Shown here: positions 33,076 through 45,170 of the stretch, piece after piece
How positions within the stretch are numbered: position 1 is the first letter of the stretch
Layout of the letters: each line of letters starts with the position of its first letter
Assembly: GCA_004352715.1 (NCBI GenBank)
Contig: SCFE01000047.1
Coordinates: 1,010,606-1,074,605, forward strand
DNA: 64,000 nucleotides
Source of the DNA: Hofstenia miamia
Taxonomy: Eukaryota; Xenacoelomorpha; Acoela
Direction: 5' to 3'
Notes under the pieces: model-generated
The model's input: only the letters and a program-made list of their open reading frames with translations
The model's database searches: none
Told to the model about the DNA's origin: nothing
Program-made: the position numbers and the translations under genes

Positions 33076-34681
33076 TGAATCAATGTGTATCTGTTCCGAG
33101 AATTCATCCAAGCTACTTGTATCTGTACCAGACAAATCTGATGAATCGAAGTTCACACTTAAATTTAGAAGGATTCTTTAAAGTTCGTTTTGTAACAATA
33201 CTTTTACGATTTCTTTCCATGAAATAAAATAGAAAACAACTAAGAAACGACAAACTTATGAAGAAATCTGTAAGTGCTATTTTAAATACTGAGAAATTAA
33301 CAACTAGAACGCAAAATAAACTTGTAAACTTGAAAAGGAAGTCTAGTAAAAAAATCATTATAAAATCGCTTCATAAATAATTTTAAAAGTAAAATGATAT
33401 CTAGCTAAATACTTAGAAATTTATGAAAATACAATTATTCGAAAAAATGTTCATATTAAAAAGGCATAAATTTCAGCATATGAATAAAAGCAGACAAATC
33501 TCTAAATATATTTTAAACATAAAAAGCATTTTTCTACATTCTTTTTACATAAAAGCTTCACAAAAATAATTTCTAAGATCTATTTAGTTTCTCTATTTAG
33601 TTTCTAAAAATAATTGTTAAAAAATAACAGGAATCACTTTATGTAGTATGGATGGCTTAAAATTTGGAATCCTTTTATTACAAATTTTGTAAAATAGTAG
33701 AATTTAATACAGCTATAAAGAAAATTCAATAAGTCTGTTGGCACAAAGACCACAAACTTTTGGCGTTTTAAACACCTAATTCTGGAAAAACGTACCAAGT
33801 ACCCTTGTTTTAGTGCTTATTTTACACGATTTAGACAGTGATTTAAAGCAAAACACCTGGTATTTGCAATAGAATTGATTTAATTCGTTCCAATCGATCA
33901 TCCCATCAAATTACAAATATGTCATAAGAGAATTTTCACAAATTGTCAAACACATTCTTCCAAATTATTTATGAGGCAAGCACTATGTTGATCGCAACGC
34001 TTCTCTTTGAAGTAGGTAAGCAAAATCTACATAAGTTTCTGTAAATCTTCTAAGCTTTATTACAATGATTGCGATAAATTCAAAAAACTAAGATTGAATA
34101 AACCTAAGGGACATATTTTATGGCTCTGAGAATACACAATGTAAATCGTATTCGAATTCAAGAATCAAACATCGATATCGGTTTACTTAATAATAGCAAA
34201 ACATATCCTTTGTTTGTTGTTTTTTCAAGAAACGACATTGAAACATGAAATCACTAGCAGAATGTTCAGCAAGAGAAAATTCAATTGGGATTTACAGTTT
34301 TCTGTAGGCTAAGTAATCTAAGCTGAGCTTCAAGTTGTTCTTCCCATTTAAAAAGTAAATTTCAATTCTTCCTTCAGAATGTACACTAATAAATTGTTAC
34401 AATAAATTAGCCCTAGTTATATCAGTGAGATTTCCTTCAAAAAGGATTAAGTGACCTTTTTCTATTTACTAATGCCTTGCCATATTTAAATCAGCTAATA
34501 GTGCATAGGCTAATGCATAATTGACCTTAAAGGTGCAAAACGCAGGTTATTTGTGATCAGCTTGAAATTATAAAACCTCTTGAATTTTAAGAAAAGATTT
34601 TTATTATTATAATTTTTTTATATTCAGAATATTTTCCGTATTGAGGCTCACTTATAAAGTTATATTCCAATGCAGCAATAT

Positions 34682-34712
<31 letters not shown>

Positions 34713-35355
34713 TATATAATATGCTTTTTCATTCCTGGCTTTATATTCAAGAATTAGTATTCTTTAAAATGTTTCATTATTATAGGGTAGTGGATAAAGT
34801 ACAATCTTTGATCCATACAAGAAAATCAAAATTTCTCAATCTGCCACAGAATTTTTCAAATTTTTCCAGCAGAATTAAATTATTTTTTGAATATGAATTG
34901 GCCTTAATTTCAACTTCGGGTCTCAAAAGCATTGGATGAAGATGCTGCAGTTATGCACCTTTCTTTCGGTTTCTGAGAGCTTTGGAAAGCACGATCTTTT
35001 TGTTTCTTTGCATAGCAATGATCGATCTAAATACTCAAAATATCACATATATTCAGAATAAAGATACATCAAGTACAAATTATTATTCCTTTATTTCTGA
35101 TAGAAAATGCAGTTCGAACTATCCTATTGAAAACTACCAAACCAATATTTCTGTAATCTTAGCAAATTGTCATTAGTTGGTTAAATTTTGAAACATAATT
35201 CATTGCAAATTGTACTAAGCATTGCTTTTATATGTTTGATTGAATCATATTTCAATGATCTATATCCACAACTGTATTTCTAATTTCAAATTTTAGGATG
35301 AAAAGATTTGCAAACTTTACATGGTTCTTGTTTGGTATGTATTTTAATATAGTAC

Positions 35356-35386
<31 letters not shown>
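33076..35386. other. No gene seen; contains (TA)n arrays
   Basis: AT-rich sequence. Short open frames (33113-33358 minus, 34670-34939 plus, 34982-35176 plus) show no family motif. TA arrays lie at 34682-34721 and 35360-35386, the latter leading into a gap. Confidence 0.6.
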
Positions 35387-36379
35387 NNNNNNNNNNNNNN
35401 NNNNNNNNNNNNNNNNNNNNNNNNNNNNNNNNNNNNNNNNNNNNNNNNNNNNNNNNNNNNNNNNNNNNNNNNNNNNNNNNNNNNNNNNNNNNNNNNNNNN
35501 NNNNNNNNNNNNNNNNNNNNNNNNNNNNNNNNNNNNNNNNNNNNNNNNNNNNNNNNNNNNNNNNNNNNNNNNNNNNNNNNNNNNNNNNNNNNNNNNNNNN
35601 NNNNNNNNNNNNNNNNNNNNNNNNNNNNNNNNNNNNNNNNNNNNNNNNNNNNNNNNNNNNNNNNNNNNNNNNNNNNNNNNNNNNNNNNNNNNNNNNNNNN
35701 NNNNNNNNNNNNNNNNNNNNNNNNNNNNNNNNNNNNNNNNNNNNNNNNNNNNNNNNNNNNNNNNNNNNNNNNNNNNNNNNNNNNNNNNNNNNNNNNNNNN
35801 NNNNNNNNNNNNNNNNNNNNNNNNNNNNNNNNNNNNNNNNNNNNNNNNNNNNNNNNNNNNNNNNNNNNNNNNNNNNNNNNNNNNNNNNNNNNNNNNNNNN
35901 NNNNNNNNNNNNNNNNNNNNNNNNNNNNNNNNNNNNNNNNNNNNNNNNNNNNNNNNNNNNNNNNNNNNNNNNNNNNNNNNNNNNNNNNNNNNNNNNNNNN
36001 NNNNNNNNNNNNNNNNNNNNNNNNNNNNNNNNNNNNNNNNNNNNNNNNNNNNNNNNNNNNNNNNNNNNNNNNNNNNNNNNNNNNNNNNNNNNNNNNNNNN
36101 NNNNNNNNNNNNNNNNNNNNNNNNNNNNNNNNNNNNNNNNNNNNNNNNNNNNNNNNNNNNNNNNNNNNNNNNNNNNNNNNNNNNNNNNNNNNNNNNNNNN
36201 NNNNNNNNNNNNNNNNNNNNNNNNNNNNNNNNNNNNNNNNNNNNNNNNNNNNNNNNNNNNNNNNNNNNNNNNNNNNNNNNNNNNNNNNNNNNNNNNNNNN
36301 NNNNNNNNNNNNNNNNNNNNNNNNNNNNNNNNNNNNNNNNNNNNNNNNNNNNNNNNNNNNNNNNNNNNNNNNNNNNNNN
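35387..36379. other. Assembly gap (993 N)
   Basis: A run of Ns following a (TA)n array. Confidence 0.95.
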
Positions 36380-36479
36380 TGGTAATATAATTTACAATTC
36401 ACTACATTTAATTTTGTTAAATATGCATACACTAAAAGATATTAAATATGTTGGTCGCTGTTTGTTATTTAATTAGTCT

Positions 36480-37060
36480 TTGTTTATTTGACTTCTTAAT
36501 AATTAGGGCTTCAGAAATCGTAGTATTAGGTGTTTTCATAATGATCTTAAAATTATGGATGTTTGCTCGATGTTGGTGAGTATAAAATTCTGAATTTAAG
36601 TGCCTTTAAAGATGTTCATTAACCCGAGTTTGAAGATGTCACTTTGTTTCACCGATGTAAGAATGGTGACATTCTTCACATGTAAACTTGTATACAATTG
36701 ATAAAAGAAGCATCTCTTGAATCGGATCTTTGTTGCGAAATATATTACAGGTCTTCTTAGTTTCTAATATTGGTCTTATTCTTGTTTATCTTAATTTCGT
36801 ATTAATTTTCTTTATTATTAGATTTAGCAGTTGTTTGTGCTCTTCAATGTATGTCAAATTCCAATATATTGGTTCTTTATTATTAGATTGATCTTGGTTA
36901 CACATTACTTCAGGTTTCTTTGTTAGCTGTTGATCAACATACCTCTTAATTAATCGATGTGGATATGAACCGATTTTGATATAATAAGTAACAAATAAAA
37001 TCTTAGATTCTCCTCTATTGATTGCTTTTTATTTCATTGAAATTAGCCGTTTGGTTGCTG
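36480..37060 (-). pseudogene. Penelope-like element 3' end: RT C-terminus and GIY-YIG endonuclease
   Basis: The minus-strand translation gives an RT-tail segment (about 37040-36720), then VYKFTCEECHHSYIGETK (36700-36648), a one-codon stop, and HLQTRVNEHL with a following H..H pair and SEALIIK (to about 36490). C-x2-C just before the YIG motif is characteristic of Penelope-like element endonucleases, which nick target DNA. The N-terminal RT is absent or beyond recognition. A related fragment lies at 49297-49499. Confidence 0.75.
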
Positions 37061-37303
37061 AGTTATCCAAAAAAGAAATGTTTCAGTTACTTATGGACCA
37101 CCCTGTACTGTTCAGATTGTTTGTGTAAGTATGTAAGTCGTACATAATTATGGTCGGTCATATTTTTATTTAAAATTAATAATTTTTTCTAATTAATAAT
37201 TTTTTCTTACTTTACTAATCAGTGGTTTGCCATGGCTCTTAGATATTCTGCACAAAGTTTGCTCGATTGTGTGAGGATTCTTACAAAAGCTTTAGGTAAA
37301 AAT

Positions 37304-38270
37304 TATTATTGACATTGGTTAAAGGGCAGACAAAAATATGGAGACAATTAAAACAAAATGTGTAAAATAGTTCTTGGCTTCATAATACAATTGCAGTGAC
37401 TAAAAAAATGATATACAACAAATTTCTGACAAATACATGACATAATAAAAACATTATCAAAAGCGTGTGGATTCGCCCTTGGATTCCATGACTTCTTGGA
37501 TGCGATCAGGTATAGAATTGAACAAGTTCTTTATAAATTGCAAGGGAATTGCATTGAACTGTTCTATGCATGCTAATCTAAGCTCTTCCACGTTCTTATA
37601 TTAACGTTGATGAATTCCAAGTTTAAGCTCAGTCCAGCACTGCCCGATGATTTTGAGATCTGGGTTCTGAGCAAGCCAATCAGGTAATAGTTCATGGTAG
37701 TTCTTGAACGTTGATGCAGCTCAATTCTGCATTCGTCACTGAATACGACTCTATTCCAATCACCAGGGTTTTGTAATTGCATCCAAGAGAGCCGATTCTT
37801 TATCTGTTGATCCTATGAGTTGTTAGAACGGAAACTTGGGATTCCTCTGCGAATTCAGCGTTTAACTGATTTGCAGTTTTCCAGGGATTAGATGTGGAAG
37901 CTTTCACAAGCAACTTATCCTCACAAGCTGATGTTTTCCTTGGTCTTCCAAGCCGATTTCTTTTCTTGAATGTAAAATCTATTCTATATCTATGTATGAT
38001 ATTTCCAACTGCGCTCTTGGAGACATTTACCATTGCAGAGATAGCTGACAGGGAATGCTTATTCAAATGATGTGTTATGATGAGTCTTCTGACGTCCTCG
38101 AGGTGTCTTTCGGTATTATGTCAAAAGTGGATATTTCCAACTAAAGTAACAAGCTTTTGAACATGTTATATATAGTCATACTCTATTAGCCAATCGAATC
38201 TATGATATTTCAAGCCTCAACCTTCACCGTCTCCATACTTTGTCCGGCTTTGCACTAATGTCAATAAGGG
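37304..38270 (-). mobile_element. Deleted Tc1-family element nested in a MITE
   Basis: The ends are inverted: TTATTGACATTGG...CAAAAATATGGAGAC at the left and its complement (GTCTCCATACTTTG...AATGTCAATAA) at the right. A broken transposase lies on the minus strand between. The CCGGACA...TATGGAGAC core is shared with the host MITE's TIR, so the MITE probably derives from the same Tc1 clade. Confidence 0.78.
37480..38110 (-). pseudogene. Tc1-like transposase with internal deletion
   Basis: The N-terminal half (38066-37800) reads HSLSAISAMVNVSKSAVGNI and KKRNRLGRPRKTS, the HTH and GRPR hook of Tc1 transposases. Then comes WNRVVFSDECRIEL (first catalytic Asp, about 37755-37715). The next recognisable segment is the PDLKIIGQCWTELK region (DLNPIEN equivalent; the catalytic Glu is not preserved) in another frame. 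The second Asp and about 100 residues are missing. The C-terminal RIQEVMESKGESTRF is at about 37520-37475. It cannot be active. Confidence 0.85.
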
Positions 38271-38446
38271 TTATATTCATAAAATTGGTAAACAACTTCA
38301 GATATTTTTGCAAACTTTGCTGATGGTTAGACCACATCAAAGTGCACCGCTGCCAATTAAATTGCGCTTTCAGGCTGCGTTTCCATGTAACTATGCTAAT
38401 TAATGCAAATCTGTCGGAGGTGTCTCCATACTTATGTCCGGTACTG

Positions 38447-38646
38447 TAGCAAATTTAAATAGAATTAGAAATATACTTCGAAAAATGTTTCTTTAACAAG
38501 CAAATGCATGGTGAAACTTTCGATATGTTTCTGATTTTGTATGCGACAAAAAATAGTTTGTCTATTGGTTTTTCTACCCCAATCTCAATAAATTTTTTTG
38601 CAATAATGCCAGAGAAGAACCCGAATCTCAACCGAGATCATGTACT
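38447..38646. repeat. 200-bp duplicate of 24898-25097
   Basis: Base-for-base identical by eye to the flank of the first MITE, ending at a single N (38647), after which a (TA)n array replaces the sequence seen in the other copy. Confidence 0.85.
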
Positions 38647-38647
38647 N

Positions 38648-38684
<37 letters not shown>

Positions 38685-40371
38685 GTAATAATTTGGAAAT
38701 ATTACTGATAAATTCTCAATTATCTCATTATTTTGACTTTTGAAATTGCGTGCTAGCTCTACCAAAGCTCAGTTATACATTACATAATCAAAACTAATTC
38801 AAATTTTTTTCTCAATGTATAGGTTAAACATTAATAACACCGGAATAGAATGAATGGAATTTAAGAAAATATTCAAATGAAAAATGCCATATTAACTCTT
38901 TATGAAAAATATAGTTATTAAAGACTTTAATCTGACATGTCAGTTCTAAGATTGTATTATTTGACAGACTTTTAAATGAAAACAAATTCAAAATAATACG
39001 CAATGAAAATGAAGAGCTCTTACTTAGGGGTGAATTTAGTTTTATTTGCGCATTTCAAAGCTCGTAAGTAAGAGCTTTATGTAGCCTAAACAGCTGTAAT
39101 TTTGGAGCCTTCGTAGTATGCTTATGAGGCGGTGGCAAAATGTTGTTTCACTGTTGCAAGGTTTACATAGATGTCTAACTACGCATATTTCTATCATGTA
39201 GCAATACATCAAAACTAACAATAAAAAATGTACTTATCCATTGGGATATCAATCAACTCAACTACTGAATTAGGTCAAAATCCCAATCAAATCCCAATCG
39301 AAATTGAGATCCCAATCCCAACGGAAACTCCGAAAAATATACTCAAAGGGGACAATGTATGAATGTTGTAATTGGTTGATAAATTAACTTTATCAATTTA
39401 ATTGCTGCATAGCCTTAGCCAGGCGGCGAAATGGGTCATGGCTCGCAACAAATTTTCAAAGTTTCGATACCGAAGTTGAACTTTTTTTGAAGATATTATA
39501 AAATTTTAGAAAAATATATCATTTGTATTATTCAGTAAACGTGAGAAATTGCCCCTCACCCACTGGCTGCAGCCACCATAAATTTAAAATTCTGCATTCA
39601 GAGGTTTATTGAAAATGATTTGGACCCCAAGTATCCTGACTGCCTCATTATTAAAATATACTTTGCTCATGATCAAACAAATATTTAAACTTTTTAATTC
39701 CATAAGCGCTTTTATTAATCTCCAACTCATTTTATATCATAAGCAAAAGAACTACTTCGAAATCTTACCATTTGCAGCTTGAGAAGTTGTCATTCTAGGA
39801 TCAGGAATACGACCATTTTGGTAGTCTATCGACCTACACATTGCGATGCAATTTATTTCTTAAAATGACCGTAGGACAAAATTTACTTGTGGGTCATTTT
39901 TGTTGTACTGAGTGAAAAAATTAAGTCTTTTGGGATTAAACTGTAGAGAAAAAGATAAGGGGGGGGGAATTGTCAGAACTCCCGATTTCTAATTAGTGAT
40001 CACACCGAATGAATGAAATCTCAACAATTGTTGACATAGAACCATTAACAACCTTCATGGGTAGCCGGCTTCAACATGGAAAGAAAACCTATGTTTGATA
40101 GCAGCAAAGACTGAATCGAAAAAATTACTTGTTTGTATAAAACGTGCAGTGAAATTCTCAGAAAATTCAATTCAAAATCTCATAAGGAACAGAAATGTCA
40201 ATGGTCCAAGTCGTAGACTATCAAAGGAAAGACATTTTGTTTCGATTTTCTGGCAATCAATGTACTTTAGTACAACTAAATCGCATAATTTATTACATCG
40301 ATGTTTAACATTGTTTGTAAGAGGGCCGCCTAATAAATGAAACCAAGATTGTTGCTTACTGTCACAATAAA

Positions 40372-40405
<34 letters not shown>

Positions 40406-42560
40406 NAGAGAGAGAGCTTAATTATGCATTTACTGAATATAGAAAAATTATACTTATATTTTTCTAAATAAATATTTTCTTTCTGCCAACCTTTTGTTTT
40501 ATTGTTCACATTAAAGAAATATCCATTCACTTAAACATGTTAAAAAATTTGAAAATGGCCAAAATATTCTTAGAATCCTTAAATTCAGAAAATTTAAAGT
40601 ATGCGCTCAACATAGTCAACATTTAAATATTATATTTGTGCAAAGCATACTTATATTAATATTATTTAGCAATCTACTACCATCAGCAAGCAACTGCAAA
40701 AGGTAGGTGTATTGCTTTTTAAGTAAATGTTGTGGAAATATGATGATTTAGCTTATATTTCCAGAATTACTACATTTATCTCATAAAACTTTTGTTTTAA
40801 TCCAAAGATGAGAAAGGTCTTCTACAGGTTATTCTCACAGTACTATGGAGTAGCGACATATGATTTTTTCTAAATATATGAGATTTTGACAGCATATTTC
40901 CCAACTCAATGTTGATAAGCATGGTTATTGTTGAATTTTTGATACGAAATCCATCAGTTGATATAATCTAAAGTTAGATCTTGATGTTATAGCATATATT
41001 CAAATGATCCAATTATGTAATGCAGTGCAGTCGTACAAAGCAAGCCTGACGCAACCATATATGGATTGGACACAAAATCTATTTGAACAATTATAAACAT
41101 ATATTTTGTGATGAGTATGTCGAACTTAGCTCTTATAAGAAACGTATGTAGTTTTTACAGTAGTAAGAACGCATGTATATCGTTTCATTTCAATTAATTA
41201 AATATAGAAAAGTTAATAGAAAGCTTTACATTCATGTTGTAATTATGTTGTACAGCCCAAGCAGTAATAATATGAAAAGAAGTGTTGTTTGATTAAAGCA
41301 TATAAAATATTGTTTGGTTTAAACTTTTTACTAGAAGAATATATTTAATAGTTTGGAATATAACAATTTCCTGCAATACACGAATTTCCACATAGGTTGT
41401 TAAAAAATCGAAAACTAAAGGTCTATGTCAATAAACACATCTAATGACAATCTCAAAATCTGCATTTTAAATATGCGTTGCCTTAGAATATCTGTTATTT
41501 GGTGTTGATTTCAGTAAAAATTTTTAAAATTATGGTGAATTTGTCCCCAATGTTTTAGCTTTATCTTACTATATAGGTAAGTAGCAGTGAACCAAGAAAT
41601 CTTATTTACGAGGGGAGTGCACATTTTACTAATTTTAGATACATATACTATCCATTTTCATTCATTGTAAAAACACATTTTTCAACCGCAATAAATGAGA
41701 ATGCGAAGAAAATATTTCAAATAAATTGTTTTTTTTTGGAATTTGTAGATTAGCGGGGGAATTGGAAGCGCCATTGGTAACATAAGTTCACTAAATATTC
41801 GTAGCACAGCTTTTCATTATTTATGTCAGATACGTTCTTAAAATATTATATTATTGTTTTCGAGATTGAGAATTCAAATGAAATATCTGAAGGATCAAAA
41901 TAGTAAAGAAAATTAGTAATATATATATTAATTTAAATATTATTTAAATTCTCTGACAATTATTATAATGATATAACAATAAAATAAATCTAGCATCCAA
42001 TATGCTATAAGTCATTTGTCGTAGCCAGAAAATACACTTGGAGGCGTAGGATTTAAAATGACAAATGTTGTAATTAATTTGAAAAAATGAGCTTAAGAAG
42101 TTATTGTTATTAAAAGCATTCTGCAAATTCTGATCGGTTTTTTAGGGCAGAAGTTGAGGAAGTCAATGAGTATGTTATATGTTAGAAGCGGAAATTTCAT
42201 CAGAAAGAGCTGAGTGTTACTATAATTAACATCACATTAACAAAATTTTTAGAGAACTCATTGACATTTAATAAAATTAAGCATGGATGGAGCAATAACC
42301 TACTAAAAATTAGGTTACGATGGACCAAATCTACACCCAATCAATAGTTGCAGAGCAGATCTTTGGGGAAAGCTTGGACTCAGTAATAAAGAACGTTCTT
42401 TTATCTGTACCGATTTAAAAATTTAATAAAATCGCTTCTATTAAGCCGATTTTAATAAAATTGGTCTCAATCGAAAGAATATTGTTTAGGATTTGTTTTC
42501 ATAACAAATCCAGCATCCTACATACTGTACGCTTGATAGCAAAATATGACGTCTTAAATG
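38648..42560. other. No gene recognised
   Basis: AT-rich non-coding sequence. Contents: (TA)n at 38649-38682; a short degenerate run of ATCCCAATC units (39284-39322); a G9 run at about 39960; and (TA)n at 40377-40405 with a single N at 40406. The frame 40095-40340 has no recognised motif. Confidence 0.6.
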
Positions 42561-42587
42561 TCATGTTTCAAATTGACTACGCAGTGA

Positions 42588-43260
42588 TTGAAGATGTTTT
42601 CCAAGGAAGTTAAAACAAATTGCATCGTTTGGTTGAATGAATATAAGAGCCCAATGGAAGTCCAGAGAAAATTTCGTACAAGGTATGGAAAGAATGAAGT
42701 TACGCCAAGCCGGAATATGATCAAGAAGTGGCATCAAACGTTTCTGGGAATTGAATCCTGCGAAGCAGCTTGCTCCATCCAAACATAGACTGTTAACCAA
42801 GTTTCTGTCATTAACCATTACTTGGAAACTCCAAGACAATCACTAAGAAGAGGAGCTGCATTTTTAGGTGTTTCTTCTGTTTGATCTTCTTAAAGAAATG
42901 CTGGGATGAAATGATTCCATCCTAAAATTATTCAGCAGTTGAAACGAACAGACATCACCAAAAGATGTAATCTGCTCAAACAATTCTTGACAAAATTTAA
43001 GAGTCTCCCAACATTGTGAATCTCACGTTGTTTTCTGATGAAACAGTGTTTCACCTCGATGGAGGAGTCAACTTTTACAATGCTTCTCATTGGTCTGTGA
43101 ATAACCCTCATTCGCTAATTGAGAAATAATTGAACTCCCCGAAAACAATGGTGTAGGCTGGTATCATTGGTCGATTCTTTTTTGATTGAAATGTTGACGG
43201 TATTTCATATTTAAAGAGGATCAAAGAAAAGTTCTTCCCAGAGTTCTGTCGTCTCGCTGT
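42588..43260 (+). pseudogene. mariner-like transposase relic (DUF4817 HTH plus DDE fragment)
   Basis: The frame 42588-42788 gives MEVQRKFRTRYGKNEVTPSR and MIKKWHQTFL, the DUF4817-type helix-turn-helix found in many invertebrate Tc1/mariner-like proteins. Downstream at about 43018-43130 another frame reads NLTLFSDETVFHLDGGVN followed by HWSVNNPHS, the first-Asp block of the DDE domain. The second Asp and Glu blocks are not seen, and frames are broken. No TIRs found. Confidence 0.75.
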
Positions 43261-43525
43261 ATATATTTTAAAAAAATGCTAAATAACTATTTCCTTTGCA
43301 AAATGCAGTATATTTGTAGAGAAATTTTGCAAACTGGTGTTTCTATTTGAAAAGGTCTTTATCATTATAGTTCCTATCTTTCTATAAAAAGTCTTAAATT
43401 TTGATTATATTTGTCGATCACTAAGATCTATTATCTAGACGAGGTCTTTCATTCTAAAATACGTTCTTAGACAAGGATCTCTGTTAGCATAATTCAAATT
43501 TCAACTATTGTGTAGCTTACGTTAA

Positions 43526-44723
43526 GGGGTGATACACGTTCAAACTGTCCATTAATGGGATTAATGCCCAATAATGGTCATTCATTTACGAACGATAACC
43601 AACAAAACAAAAATTTTAATAAATTTTAAAATTCCACAATTTTGCAAAGAAATTACAATGTTATTACATATAATATATTTATTGCATTAAACTTAGATTT
43701 CAGTTTTCAAAAACTATTATTTATGTGTTTTTGATAGCCCATTACTGGAGCGACTGGATAGACTTGCCATTTAGTGAACAAATATTAATCATAATGATTA
43801 ACAATTATGCTGATTAAATTAAGTTTGCATAAATGAAATTTTTACCCTTCAGTAGTTGATATCGCAATCTAATATGTCAGCTTGCACAAAGGTGTTCAAT
43901 TTTTGGGATAATAGGCTATAGACATTTCTAACTGTGCTCTCCAACTCAACCAGATTACAAATTACCATTTAAAATACAATATTCAGAAAAGCTTCCTTGA
44001 AAGTTTTAATTTGAACAAATTATAATATATATGTTAAGTGAATTTTCAAAATAATTTATTCATGAATATTTGGGTATCTTGAAATTAACTATTATGTAAA
44101 TAAATTACCATTGGTCAGAAAAATATTTTCATTATTTAAGAAATTAATACATCAAAATTGCTAAATTTGGCAGATTTATATGGTTATTTTTATCATTTAT
44201 AGAGAAGACATTTCATCAAAATTCAACTAAATGTTCGCATTGAATATGTTTGATAGAATTTCAAAGATATCATTCTGCCCTTTGTTGTGCTTGTGTTTGC
44301 TTAAGCTGCAATGTTTGAACTATTTAGAAGTATAAAGTTGTTTTTACATATAAATTCAGGCTCTTCCATAAATAATGTACTGATTGCAGCCAATGGTCAT
44401 TAATGGACTATTATTAGACTATTATTGGCGTACGAATGTGTCATTGTCAGATATACATCACTGGCCCATTAATTCACCAGCAGTCATCTACCACTAATGG
44501 CAACTACAATGACCCATTGTTTTTCCATTAATGGCATGCTATTTGGGTAATTAAGTAGTCACTCGACACACAAATCCACTGTAAGTTTGAATGTGTATCA
44601 CAGTGATGCCCCCTCACCTCTTCAGACTTATCATAGAACTTAATTTCTGCAATCTAATCGCTTTTAATTTTTCTCTTAAAAACTTGTGTGCCAGGTAATT
44701 ACATCTGACAGTGTATCACCCCT
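43526..44723. mobile_element. TTAA-flanked non-autonomous DNA transposon, 1.2 kb
   Basis: The left end GGGGTGATACACGTTCAAAC and right end GTGTATCACCCC are inverted and flanked by TTAA at 43522-43525 and, after one extra T, 44724-44727. A second inner inverted copy (GTTTGAATGTGTATCAC, 44586-44602) matches the longer left end. Subterminal CCATTAATGG-like palindromes occur near both ends (43549, 44395, 44528). There is no transposase. TTAA target use fits piggyBac or Kolobok, but the GGGG terminus is not diagnostic. Confidence 0.7.
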
Positions 44724-44844
44724 TTAAACAAGTTGCCACACTTTCTCTTGCTATGGTGGATTTTAAAAATTCAATTAAACATTTGTTTACTTAAATCAGT
44801 GGGTGAAACTCACGATGTTGCTGTTGCATTTATAAAGCTTTCTC

Positions 44845-45170
44845 AATAAAGCATTTAGAAGACATCAACAAAACACGTCTGAAAATGGTTTAGAAATCGG
44901 TCTAGAAGACGTTTAGAAATGGCACTTGTCAGGTGTACATGTAGAAGACCTGTTTAAGACGTTTAGAACTGATTTAGGAGACCAATAGAAGACGTCTAAA
45001 AAACGTTTTACAATATCATGTGTGGACACCAAATGGCATTCAGCCATGCTTAGAAATTGTGCTTTTATTAGATGTTTAGAAGACGTACTCTAAGCCTTTG
45101 TTACAACGTGTTATGCCATTATAAGACGGATGTAAAACGTTTTATTGTTTATTTGTATAAATATATCTCT
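44845..45170 (+). repeat. Dispersed repeat with TTTAGAAGACG units, copy 1
   Basis: A run of degenerate about 20-25-bp units containing TTTAGAAGACG or TTTAGAAATGG (44850-45010) is followed by a unique tail, ACAACGTGTTATGCCATTAT and AAAACGTTTTATTGTTTATT. The same order is seen at 61890-62770. Confidence 0.7.

Larger units (their letters stand above)
37206..38446. mobile_element. Second MITE copy, split by a nested Tc1 relic
   Basis: 37206 to about 37300 matches the left interior of the MITE at 24554-24895 (CTTACTTTACTAATCAGTGG). 38279-38446 matches its right part up to CCGGTACTG. The left TIR itself is missing. About 970 bp of a deleted Tc1 element separates the two halves. Confidence 0.8.

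Noticed and set aside
35298-36476. ORFs across 35298-36476
   Set aside because: N run and (TA)n coding for Tyr-Ile repeats.
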